A stretch of 64,000 nt of DNA from Bacteroides ilei. Its GTDB lineage: Bacteria > Bacteroidota > Bacteroidia > Bacteroidales > Bacteroidaceae. Below, piece by piece: positions 1-7,169 of this stretch (position 1 is the first letter of the stretch; each line of letters starts with the position of its first letter). The translations under genes and the position numbers were made by a program. The stretch spans positions 2,349,083 to 2,413,082 of the forward strand of contig NZ_LT635801.1 of assembly GCF_900128495.1 (NCBI RefSeq), in the 5' to 3' direction. The notes under the pieces were generated by a model. It saw only the letters and a program-made list of their open reading frames with translations. It was not told the origin of the DNA and ran no database searches.

Positions 1-108
1 AAAAAGCGGAATAACTTCAACAACAAGCGCCCGGACAACGCCCAGAGCACAAAAAACGGCAACGGCAAGAAACGTAACCGTCCCGCTTCACGGACAAGCA
101 AATCCTGA
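1..108 (+). CDS. C-terminal tail of a truncated basic protein
   Basis: Only the last 35 codons lie in the window, ending at TGA 106-108 and followed at once by a good terminator. The tail is rich in Lys, Arg, Asn and Ser and looks disordered and RNA-binding. Such tails end Bacteroidetes DEAD-box RNA helicases and some pseudouridine synthases. The catalytic part is outside the window, so I cannot name the protein. Confidence 0.6.
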   Translation, partial: KKRNNFNNKRPDNAQSTKNGNGKKRNRPASRTSKS

Positions 109-129
109 AAACCGATATGCAACCTCAAG

Positions 130-161
130 GATTCCGGCGGAATACTGCCGGAATCTTTTTT
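130..161 (+). terminator. Intrinsic terminator of the first gene
   Basis: A perfect 9-bp stem (130-138 with 147-155, GATTCCGGC/GCCGGAATC) with an 8-nt loop is followed by a run of six T. It lies 22 bp after the stop of the truncated gene. Confidence 0.85.
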
Positions 162-270
162 ATTTTTACCGGACATAGAACAAACGGGAGCCGATTCTGT
201 ATAATAATTTTAATAAATACCGGTTTATTTATTAAAACATGTTATAAAGCAGAAAAAAGTAGTTGTTTTA

Positions 271-302
271 TTTGCATTATGAAGAAAAGTCCCTACCTTT
301 GC
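271..302 (+). promoter_or_regulatory. Promoter of small RNA copy A
   Basis: TTTG at 271-274 and TACCTTTGC at 294-302, 19 bp apart, match the Bacteroides -33/-7 consensus exactly. Counting from the -7 box, transcription should start near 305. Confidence 0.8.
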
Positions 303-304
303 AA

Positions 305-370
305 CGTGTTTTTCATAGTATTAGATTTAAGGTTAACAAAAGGTTGGAGTACAGCGGTACTCCTTTTTTT
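305..370 (+). ncRNA. Small RNA copy A (about 66 nt)
   Basis: This is a self-contained unit with its own consensus promoter, a short body and a terminator: stem GGAGTAC 346-352 with GTACTCC 357-363, then seven T. The block 306-336 is identical at 30 of 31 positions to a second unit on the minus strand (61642-61672). The 5' part is unstructured and AT-rich, ending in GTATTAGATTTAAGGTTAA, while the two terminator stems differ in sequence but keep their shape. That pattern fits a trans-acting RNA with a conserved seed. Bacteroides species are reported to carry families of paralogous sRNAs; I cannot confirm which family this is without a covariance search. Confidence 0.75.
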
Positions 371-409
371 ATGTCCGTACCATTCATCCCGCTCTTTGCG
401 GATTTCCAT

Positions 410-440
410 AAAAAAAGGAAGCCACATTCCTGCAGCTTCC
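410..440 (-). terminator. Terminator of the ugd-DUF4738 operon
   Basis: Read on the minus strand, GGAAGC (440-435) pairs with GCTTCC (422-417) and is followed by seven T (416-410). It lies about 30 bp past the DUF4738 stop codon. Confidence 0.8.
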
Positions 441-470
441 CGTATTCCTTTATAAGATCGTTCCTGAAAT

Positions 471-1253
471 CTACTGTTTCAGCATATAGGTCAGGTTATC
501 TTCCCTGTCAATCAGCAGGTCGACATAATAGCACGAACTGCCGTCCGGAATACAGATGGTGGCACGGTAATGATAGCCCTTGGCATCCACTCCCATGAAA
601 TCCATATCCGAAAGGATGGCTCCCCGAAGGAAATTATCCGGCACCGAACCGGCAAACATCTCTTTGGTGATATCTTTGGAATACAACCGACGGGTTCCCT
701 GATATACGCAGATATGGATTACATTGTCGTAAAAGACGTTGTCCACCTTCAGGCCTTCGTCGGTTATGCCCGGACGGATCACTTTCTTCGTTGAAGGATT
801 GATATAGGCATATCCCCTGTATCTGTTCCCTTCATACATGAACACCGAATCCTTCTGGATTACCTGAGGCTCCGGTGCCGCCTCCTCCACTTCATAACCG
901 AAAGGTATGGTATCCGTTTCGGCCTTATGCAAAGACATAAGGTCGCCCATAGACGTATAGAACTGCAATACATGTTCCCCCAACTTCTGGATACGGTATG
1001 CAGTCTTCTCCGCCCCATAGGATATCAGCGTATCACCGGAGACGCCGAATCTGAAGGGTGCGTTCACCTGACTGGCCAGATACATACTGTCGCCCTTGAC
1101 CTTCAATATAGGCATTTCCGTATTGTCGTCCAGCCAGACTCCCTGCAACATCTCTACCGCAGCCCGGTCCGCCTCGTCTGTTCCTTGGTCTTCCTTTTTA
1201 CCCCCACAGGAAACCAATGCCAAAACTAATATGATTGATGCATATCTTTTCAT
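471..1253 (-). CDS. DUF4738-type lipoprotein
   Basis: This is a 260-residue protein of unknown function. It starts with a lipoprotein signal (MKRYASIILVLALVSC, lipobox Cys at residue 16), so the mature chain should be lipid-anchored in the envelope. The body resembles the DUF4738 domain of Bacteroides. The chosen ATG at 1253 overlaps the ugd stop as ATGA, implying translational coupling; a TTG at 1265 would only add MHRK and spoil the signal peptide. Co-transcription with ugd suggests, but does not show, a link to the cell surface or capsule. It ends the operon, before the terminator at 410-440. Confidence 0.8.
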   Translation of the reverse strand: MKRYASIILVLALVSCGGKKEDQGTDEADRAAVEMLQGVWLDDNTEMPILKVKGDSMYLASQVNAPFRFGVSGDTLISYGAEKTAYRIQKLGEHVLQFYTSMGDLMSLHKAETDTIPFGYEVEEAAPEPQVIQKDSVFMYEGNRYRGYAYINPSTKKVIRPGITDEGLKVDNVFYDNVIHICVYQGTRRLYSKDITKEMFAGSVPDNFLRGAILSDMDFMGVDAKGYHYRATICIPDGSSCYYVDLLIDREDNLTYMLKQ

Positions 1254-2563
1254 TTTCCGATGCAATGATAGGTAATCCCCAGTTCCTGCAATTCGTTGAT
1301 ATCGTAAATGTTTCTTCCATCAAAAATAACGGGATTGTTCATCGTCTTCTTCATGACTCCCCACGCGGGCAGACGGAATTCCTTCCATTCGGTCACAAGA
1401 AACAGGGCGTCGGCATCCAGCAGGGCGTCATACATGTCGCGGGCGTAATAGATGCTGTCGCCCAGACGACGTCTGGCTTCGTCCATTGCCGCAGGGTCGT
1501 AGGCACGGATTATGCATCCCGCCTCCTTCAGCTTCTTGATCAGGACCAGTGCCGGAGCCTCCCGCATATCATCCGTTTCGGGCTTGAAGGCCAGTCCCCA
1601 CATGGCAACGGTCTTCCCTTTCAGGTCGCCGTTGTAATATTTCAGCAGTTTACGGTACAGAATATCTTTCTGGGCTTCATTGACTTCCTCCACCATTTTC
1701 AGGACACGCATGGTATAGCCGTTCTCCTCGGCCGTCTTGATGAGTGCCTTTACATCTTTCGGGAAACAGCTTCCACCGTAACCGCATCCGGGATACAGGA
1801 ACTTACGTCCGATTCGGCTGTCCGAACCGATACCGCTACGCACCATGTTGACATCAGCGCCTACCAGTTCACACAGGTTGGCTATGTCGTTCATGAAACT
1901 GATTCGGGTAGCCAGCATGGAATTGGCTGCATACTTGGTCATTTCGGCCGACGGTATATCCATGAAAATCACGCGGAAATTGTTCAGCAGGAACGGGCGG
2001 TACAGCTTGCTCATCAACTCCTTCGCCTTATCCGATTCCACTCCCACCACCACACGGTCGGGAGTCATGAAGTCGCTGATGGCATTCCCTTCTTTCAGGA
2101 ACTCAGGGTTGCTTGCCACATCAAAGTCTACCTTCACTCCACGTCTGGACAATTCTTCATTGATCACCGCCTTCACCTTCTTGGCCGTACCTACGGGTAC
2201 GGTACTCTTGGTGACAACCAGCACATAGCGGTTCATGCAGGAACCTATGGTCCGGGCCACGTCAAGAACATGCGACAAATCGGCACTTCCGTCTTCATTA
2301 GGAGGAGTCCCTACTGCACAGAACACGATAGTCACTTTATCCAGACATTCGGCCAGTGACGTGGTGAAATGCAGGCGTTCCGCCTTAACATTACGCAAGA
2401 CCATATCTTCCAGCCCGGGCTCGTAAATAGGGATAATTCCTTTCTTCAGGGCCTCTATCTTCTCTTCGTTGGTATCTACACAATACACATTCGCCCCTGT
2501 TTCGGCAAAACATGTACCTGTAACCAGACCGACATAACCGGTTCCGACAATAGCTATATTCAT
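1250..2563 (-). CDS. ugd: UDP-glucose 6-dehydrogenase
   Basis: This enzyme oxidises UDP-glucose to UDP-glucuronate with two NAD+, supplying uronic acid precursors for capsule and exopolysaccharide. The 437-residue chain opens with the Rossmann motif GTGYVGLVTG. It has the family's central dimerisation region, and the active-site cysteine sits in GYGGSCFPKD. The start at 2563 (MNIAIVGTG) is set by the Rossmann strand and lies 31 nt after a predicted start site; the open frame runs further upstream, but that extension crosses the promoter and the divergent gene. Length is normal for the family. It is followed by the coupled DUF4738 lipoprotein. Confidence 0.96.
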   Translation of the reverse strand: MNIAIVGTGYVGLVTGTCFAETGANVYCVDTNEEKIEALKKGIIPIYEPGLEDMVLRNVKAERLHFTTSLAECLDKVTIVFCAVGTPPNEDGSADLSHVLDVARTIGSCMNRYVLVVTKSTVPVGTAKKVKAVINEELSRRGVKVDFDVASNPEFLKEGNAISDFMTPDRVVVGVESDKAKELMSKLYRPFLLNNFRVIFMDIPSAEMTKYAANSMLATRISFMNDIANLCELVGADVNMVRSGIGSDSRIGRKFLYPGCGYGGSCFPKDVKALIKTAEENGYTMRVLKMVEEVNEAQKDILYRKLLKYYNGDLKGKTVAMWGLAFKPETDDMREAPALVLIKKLKEAGCIIRAYDPAAMDEARRRLGDSIYYARDMYDALLDADALFLVTEWKEFRLPAWGVMKKTMNNPVIFDGRNIYDINELQELGITYHCIGK

Positions 2564-2596
2564 ACTGTTTCCTAAATTTATTTCAAAATACCGGAT

Positions 2597-2628
2597 GCAA
2601 AAGTAACCAAAAAAAAGAATTATATAAA
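2597..2628 (-). promoter_or_regulatory. Promoter of ugd
   Basis: On the minus strand TACTTTTGC (2605-2597) is the -7 box and TTTA (2628-2625) the -33 box, 19 bp apart. The predicted start is near 2594, giving a leader of about 31 nt. Confidence 0.65.
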
Positions 2629-2636
2629 AAATGATA

Positions 2637-2668
2637 TTTAAAAATAAAGAGAAAAACATTACATTTGC
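2637..2668 (+). promoter_or_regulatory. Promoter of the HU/SPOR gene, predicting a leaderless mRNA
   Basis: TTTA 2637-2640 and TACATTTGC 2660-2668 with a 19-bp spacer fit the Bacteroides consensus. The predicted start is at about 2671, next to the ATG at 2672, so there is no room for a ribosome-binding site. Confidence 0.65.
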
Positions 2669-2671
2669 AAT

Positions 2672-3820
2672 ATGATTGAATTGGCTAAACATATTGAAGT
2701 TCTCTTGCTGGAGAACGACTGCGTCATCGTCCCCGGCCTGGGCGGTTTCATTGCGCATTACCGTCCTTCCATATATAATGAGGATACAGGGGCCTTTTGT
2801 CCGCCCATGCGTACAATCGGTTTCAATCCGCAACTCGTCATGAATGACGGATTGCTGGTACAATCGTACATGCAGGCCTACAATACGGATTTTCCCGACG
2901 CCACCCGTAAGATTGAAAAGACCGTAAGCCTGATGAAGGACGAGCTTTACCAACGCGGACAGATTACATTGAACAATGTGGGAACGCTGTATTACAACAT
3001 GAACGGAATATATGAATTCGCTCCGTTACAGACCGGGTTCTTCACCCCGTCGCTCTACGGACTGGAACCGTTCGTCCCCTCTCCGCTGCAGGAACTGACG
3101 GAAACCGTAACCCGCCAGACTTATCGTCCGGAACCAGTAAAGGAAATAGTTCCCCAGACGGCAGGCCCCCAGACTCCGGTCCGTGTCATCCCGATCCGCA
3201 AATGGCTGAAGAATGCCGTAGCTGTAGCAGCTGCCGTCATCCTGTTCTTCATCCTTTCCGTTCCGGTAGAAAACACTTACGTGAGCGAAGCCAACTATGC
3301 GTCACTGGACTCCTACAGCCTCTTTGATGCTATCCGCAACCAGTCGGCCGCTTCGAGCATAACAACCGAACCGCAGAACAACACCCGCCACAGATCTCAG
3401 GCGAAGAATAACGTCAACACCTTGAGACCGGCTTCGGTAAGGACCGAAAAGGTAGCCCCGGCCAAGAAGAAGATACAGCCGAAAAAGGAAAAGCCTCAGA
3501 CCGCGACGACACAGCCGGCTCCTGCCTCCAAGGCTGAACCGAAAAAACAGACTGTTGCCCCCCGTCCGGAAGCTTCTCAAGCCGCAAGCCGGAAAGGATG
3601 CTACGTCATTGTAGCCAGTTTGCCCAATGAGGCAGATGCACAGCGCGAAGCACAGCGTCTGCAAGGCAAAGGATTCAAAGATGCCGAAGTGGTAGAATCA
3701 CAAGGACGTTATCGTATTTCGGTAGCCCGTTACACACAGGCTTCCGATGCATACAAAAAAATCCAGGACCTGAAGAAAACGGCAGGATTCGAATCGGCTT
3801 GGGTATATACAGTCAAGTAA
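2672..3820 (+). CDS. HU-CCDC81 and SPOR domain membrane protein
   Basis: This 382-residue protein has an N-terminal HU-CCDC81 type DNA-binding-like domain (about 1-125; signature CVIVPGLGGFIAHY). A linker leads to one transmembrane helix (about 181-197), then a Lys/Pro/Ala-rich spacer and a C-terminal SPOR domain (about 309-382). SPOR domains bind denuded septal peptidoglycan, so the predicted topology puts the HU-like domain in the cytoplasm and SPOR in the periplasm. It may link the nucleoid or cytoplasm to the division septum, which is inference. The start is fixed by the family's usual N-terminus, and the promoter lies directly before it. Confidence 0.88.
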   Translation: MIELAKHIEVLLLENDCVIVPGLGGFIAHYRPSIYNEDTGAFCPPMRTIGFNPQLVMNDGLLVQSYMQAYNTDFPDATRKIEKTVSLMKDELYQRGQITLNNVGTLYYNMNGIYEFAPLQTGFFTPSLYGLEPFVPSPLQELTETVTRQTYRPEPVKEIVPQTAGPQTPVRVIPIRKWLKNAVAVAAAVILFFILSVPVENTYVSEANYASLDSYSLFDAIRNQSAASSITTEPQNNTRHRSQAKNNVNTLRPASVRTEKVAPAKKKIQPKKEKPQTATTQPAPASKAEPKKQTVAPRPEASQAASRKGCYVIVASLPNEADAQREAQRLQGKGFKDAEVVESQGRYRISVARYTQASDAYKKIQDLKKTAGFESAWVYTVK

Positions 3821-3844
3821 CAACAAACACCGAACAAAGAGACA

Positions 3845-4387
3845 ATGAAAAGAGTAAGATGTCCGAAATGCGACAATTATATACAGTTTGACGAAACCAA
3901 GTATTCCGAAGGCCAGTCGCTGGTATTCATCTGTGACAACTGCAAGAAACAGTTCGGAATCCGTATTGGAAAATCCAAGTTGAACGCCGGAAGCCGCCGC
4001 GAAGAGGTGGTGGATGAAACGGAAGGTACCCGGGACTTCGGGAATGTAGTAGCCATTGAAAACGTTTTCGGCTATAAACAGGTCATCCCGCTTCATGAAG
4101 GCGACAACCTCATAGGCCGCCGCTCGAAAGGGAATGAAATCGATGTACCGATCGAGACCAACGATCCCAGCATGGACCGCCGTCACTGCATCCTGAACGT
4201 GAAACGTAACAAGCAAGGGGAACTGGTCTATACCCTCCGCGACAACGACAGCATTACGGGAACCTTTCTGATGAATGAACTCCTGGGTCCGAAAGACAGG
4301 GTCCGCATCGAAGATGGAGCAATTTTCACCCTGGGTGCTACAACGCTGATTCTCAGGGCTGCTGGCAGCGAAGAAGAGAAGCGGTAA
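3845..4387 (+). CDS. Zinc-ribbon and FHA domain protein
   Basis: The 180-residue protein begins with a zinc-ribbon-like motif, CPKC at 6-9 and CDNC at 30-33. It continues with a forkhead-associated domain (about 80-170) carrying the typical GRR, S-x-x-R-x-H-C and LxDxxSxxGT(F) elements. FHA domains bind phosphothreonine peptides, so this is probably a cytoplasmic signalling adaptor. It lies 24 bp after the HU/SPOR gene in the same direction and is probably co-transcribed with it, ending at the terminator at 4411-4470. No kinase or phosphatase gene is nearby, so the partner is unknown. Confidence 0.85.
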   Translation: MKRVRCPKCDNYIQFDETKYSEGQSLVFICDNCKKQFGIRIGKSKLNAGSRREEVVDETEGTRDFGNVVAIENVFGYKQVIPLHEGDNLIGRRSKGNEIDVPIETNDPSMDRRHCILNVKRNKQGELVYTLRDNDSITGTFLMNELLGPKDRVRIEDGAIFTLGATTLILRAAGSEEEKR

Positions 4388-4410
4388 AAACAACTTGATT
4401 TTTTCAGGAA

Positions 4411-4470
4411 ACACCTTGATTTTTCGGAAAAAAGAACCTGAACTTCCATCCGAAACATCAAGGTGTTTTT
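4411..4470 (+). terminator. Terminator after the FHA gene
   Basis: ACACCTTGAT (4411-4420) pairs with ATCAAGGTGT (4456-4465), extended inside by TTTCGGA/TCCGAAA, and is followed by a run of T. This separates the FHA gene from the hydrogenase operon. Confidence 0.8.
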
Positions 4471-4516
4471 TATCCGTTCCAAATAAAGAAATTTTTCCAT
4501 ATTCAGACCTTCTTCC

Positions 4517-4548
4517 TTGGTGTATTGCAAAGAATGTAGTACCTTTGT
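4517..4548 (+). promoter_or_regulatory. Promoter of the hyd operon
   Basis: TTGG 4517-4520 and TACCTTTGT 4540-4548, 19 bp apart. The start is predicted near 4551, leaving a 70-nt leader with a 7-bp hairpin (GAAAGCC 4554-4560 with GGCTTTC 4574-4580). Confidence 0.65.
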
Positions 4549-4620
4549 AACCCGAAAGCCACATCATATATAAGGCTTTCTTTAGGATAACATTATACTA
4601 ACAAACTTAACTTTTACATT

Positions 4621-6099
4621 ATGCCGTTTACTAACAACGTAATGATTGTGCGACATAAGCTGCTGGAAAAACTCGTCGCTTTATGGAAAGAAAATCAGTT
4701 GGTTGAAAAGATAGACCGTGTTCCGTTGGAACTGAGTCCCCGCCGTTCGCAGCCGGTAGGACGCTGCTGTATCCATAAAGAACGTGCTGTAACCAAATAC
4801 AAATCACTCCCGTTGCTGGGCTGGGACATGTCGGACGAGCACGACGAGCTCACCCCGCTGTCGGAATATGCCCGCCAGGCACTCGAACGGAAGAAACTCA
4901 TCAAAGAAAATATTCTGTGTGTCATAGATGAAGCCTGCTCTTCATGCGTACAGGTAAACTACGAGGTAAGTAACCTGTGCCGCGGATGTGTGGCACGCAG
5001 TTGTTATATGAACTGTCCAAAGGGAGCGGTCCACTTCGACAAGAAGACCGGACAGGCCCATATTGACCACGATACATGCATCAGTTGCGGTATCTGCCAC
5101 AAGAGCTGCCCCTATCACGCCATCGTCTATATTCCCGTACCGTGCGAGGAAGCGTGTCCCGTCAAAGCCATCAGCAAGAATGAGCTGAATGTGGAACACA
5201 TTGACGAAAACAAGTGTATCTACTGCGGCAAGTGCCTGAATGCCTGTCCGTTCGGAGCCATCTTCGAGATTTCCCAGGTATTCGACATACTGGAAGCTAT
5301 CCGCCGTGGAGAAAAGCTGATAGCCCTCCCCGCCCCGTCTGTTCTGGGACAGTTCGACGCTACCATCGACCAGGTGTACGGAGCCCTGAAGGAAATCGGT
5401 TTCGCTGAAGTCATCGAGGTGGCCGAAGGTGCGATGCACACTACCAGCAACGAAGCTCATGAGCTGCTCGAGAAGCTGGAAGAAGGTCAGAAGTTCATGA
5501 CTACCTCCTGCTGTCCGTCGTACATCGAGCTGGTACGCAAGCACATTCCCGGCATGCAGCAGTATGTATCAAGTACCGGATCGCCCATGTACTATGCGGC
5601 TCGGATTTCCAAGGAAAAATATCCCGATGCCAAAACGGTATTCATTGGTCCGTGTATTGCCAAGCGAAAGGAAGCCCAGCGCGACGAATGTGTGGATTAT
5701 GTAATGACATTCGAAGAGCTGCATTCTGTACTGAAGGGACTGAATATCGAACTGGCTCAGGCCAATCCATACAAGGTGGCATACGAATCAGTCTGCGAAG
5801 CCCACGGATTCGCTCAGGCCGGCGGTGTAGCCGGAGCTGTCAAAGCCTATCTGGGACCGAAGGCCGACGGAATCAAGATGCTGCAGTTCTCCGACTTCAA
5901 CAAGAAGAGCATCGGCCAGATGCGTGCCTGGGCCAAGACCGGCAAGGTAGACGCCCAGTTCATCGAAATGATGGCCTGCGAAGGCGGATGCGTAACCGGA
6001 CCGAGTGCCTATAACGATGCGGTTTCGGGTAAACGGCAGCTCAACCAGGATCTGCTGAAACGCACGCTGAAATACGAAAACAGTACCAACAAAGAATAA
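4621..6099 (+). CDS. hydA: Monomeric [FeFe] hydrogenase, group B-like
   Basis: The enzyme catalyses reversible reduction of protons to H2, probably with reduced ferredoxin, to discard fermentative electrons. The 492-residue protein has a Cys-rich N-terminus (C100, C106, C109, C120, C123, C128, C132). Two ferredoxin-type motifs follow (C153-C156-C159-C163 and C199-C202-C205-C209), with an extra CEEACP between them. The H-cluster domain has L1 TSCCPS at 295-300, L2 GPCIAKRKE at 343-351 and L3 MACEGGC at 451-457. These loops differ from the group A forms (MPCxxKxxE, MACPGGC) and match what I know of group B. There are no HydB/HydC partners next to it, so it is not the bifurcating complex. It leads the operon with all three maturases. 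Confidence 0.93.
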   Translation: MPFTNNVMIVRHKLLEKLVALWKENQLVEKIDRVPLELSPRRSQPVGRCCIHKERAVTKYKSLPLLGWDMSDEHDELTPLSEYARQALERKKLIKENILCVIDEACSSCVQVNYEVSNLCRGCVARSCYMNCPKGAVHFDKKTGQAHIDHDTCISCGICHKSCPYHAIVYIPVPCEEACPVKAISKNELNVEHIDENKCIYCGKCLNACPFGAIFEISQVFDILEAIRRGEKLIALPAPSVLGQFDATIDQVYGALKEIGFAEVIEVAEGAMHTTSNEAHELLEKLEEGQKFMTTSCCPSYIELVRKHIPGMQQYVSSTGSPMYYAARISKEKYPDAKTVFIGPCIAKRKEAQRDECVDYVMTFEELHSVLKGLNIELAQANPYKVAYESVCEAHGFAQAGGVAGAVKAYLGPKADGIKMLQFSDFNKKSIGQMRAWAKTGKVDAQFIEMMACEGGCVTGPSAYNDAVSGKRQLNQDLLKRTLKYENSTNKE

Positions 6100-6111
6100 G
6101 TACTCTTCTCC

Positions 6112-7152
6112 ATGAGAAGTATCATAGAACGTCTTTATCGGGAGCATACCGCTGCTCCCGATGAATTGCGTACACTGCTTGCCGGCTGTGACAGCAGAAA
6201 CCTGGAACTGATCAATGAAAAGGCCCGTGAAACGGCACAGGCCCGGTTCGGCAACAAGGTCTTTATCCGGGGACTGATAGAAATAGGAAACTGCTGCCAC
6301 AACGATTGTTATTACTGCGGTATACGGCGAAGCAACCGGAACATCGAACGCTACCGGCTCGACAAGGAAACGATACTGGCCTGCTGCCGTGAAGGGCATG
6401 CCTTGGGGTTCAGGACATTCGTACTGCAGGGCGGTGAAGACGATTACCTGACTACAGAACGGGCTACCGGAATCATCGCGGACATCCGCCGCGAATTTCC
6501 TGATTCCGCCATCACTCTCTCCCTCGGAGAGAAAAGTACAGAAGCCTATGAAGCCTTTTTCCGTGCGGGAGCCAACCGTTACCTGCTCCGACACGAAACC
6601 CATAACCCGGCACATTATAGGCAGCTTCACCCCGCAGGCATGTCGCTGTCCAACCGGCTGCGATGCCTGGACGACCTGAAACGTATCGGTTTCCAGACAG
6701 GTACCGGCATTATGGTGGGCAGTCCCGGACAAACCATCGACAACCTGGTGGAAGATATCCTGTACATCGCACAGCTCCGCCCCGAAATGATCGGTATAGG
6801 CCCCTTCCTCCCGCATCACGACACACCCTTCGGGAAAATGCCTGCGGGAAACCTGGAACAGACCTTACTGCTGCTCTCCATTTTCCGGCTGATGCACCCC
6901 GATGCCCTGATTCCGTCGACTACAGCCCTTGCCACACTTACACCCGAAGGCCGTGAAAGAGGAATCCTGGCCGGAGCGAACGTGGTGATGCCGAATCTCT
7001 CACCGCCGCAGCAACGCAGCAAATACGCGCTGTACGACAACAAGGCATCCATGGGGGCCGAAGCAGCCGAAGGACTCCGGTTGCTGCAGGCACGCCTGGA
7101 AAAGATAGGATATACCATTGATATGGGAAGAGGAGATTACCGACTTATATAA
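6112..7152 (+). CDS. hydE: [FeFe] hydrogenase maturase HydE (radical SAM)
   Basis: HydE is a radical SAM enzyme involved in building the dithiomethylamine-bridged diiron subcluster of the H-cluster. The 346-residue chain has the [4Fe-4S]-binding CX3CX2C motif at C62, C66 and C69 (CHNDCYYC), followed by the BATS-type C-terminal region typical of the BioB/HydE group. It starts 12 bp after the hydA stop, in the same operon. Its length and its position between hydA and hydG separate it from biotin synthase and PylB, its closest relatives. Confidence 0.94.
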   Translation: MRSIIERLYREHTAAPDELRTLLAGCDSRNLELINEKARETAQARFGNKVFIRGLIEIGNCCHNDCYYCGIRRSNRNIERYRLDKETILACCREGHALGFRTFVLQGGEDDYLTTERATGIIADIRREFPDSAITLSLGEKSTEAYEAFFRAGANRYLLRHETHNPAHYRQLHPAGMSLSNRLRCLDDLKRIGFQTGTGIMVGSPGQTIDNLVEDILYIAQLRPEMIGIGPFLPHHDTPFGKMPAGNLEQTLLLLSIFRLMHPDALIPSTTALATLTPEGRERGILAGANVVMPNLSPPQQRSKYALYDNKASMGAEAAEGLRLLQARLEKIGYTIDMGRGDYRLI

Positions 7153-7169
7153 AAACAACAATATATATT

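Larger units (their letters stand above)
163..470. other. Intergenic region between the first two genes
   Basis: This stretch of about 310 bases holds small RNA copy A with its promoter, and the minus-strand terminator of the DUF4738 gene. The open frames crossing it have no recognisable protein signature and are not called. Confidence 0.7.

Noticed and set aside
1235..2359. 374-codon open frame opposite ugd
   Set aside because: Antisense to a well-supported enzyme gene, with no motif of its own.
2564..2953. Upstream extension of ugd
   Set aside because: The added 130 residues cover the promoter and the start of the divergent HU/SPOR gene, and the Rossmann motif starts right after the ATG at 2563.
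3302..3664. Minus-strand Arg/Leu-rich open frame within the HU/SPOR gene
   Set aside because: A composition artefact opposite the Lys/Ala/Pro-rich linker of the real gene.
5788..6819. 343-codon open frame opposite hydA and hydE
   Set aside because: It spans the junction of two certain genes in antisense and has no family features.
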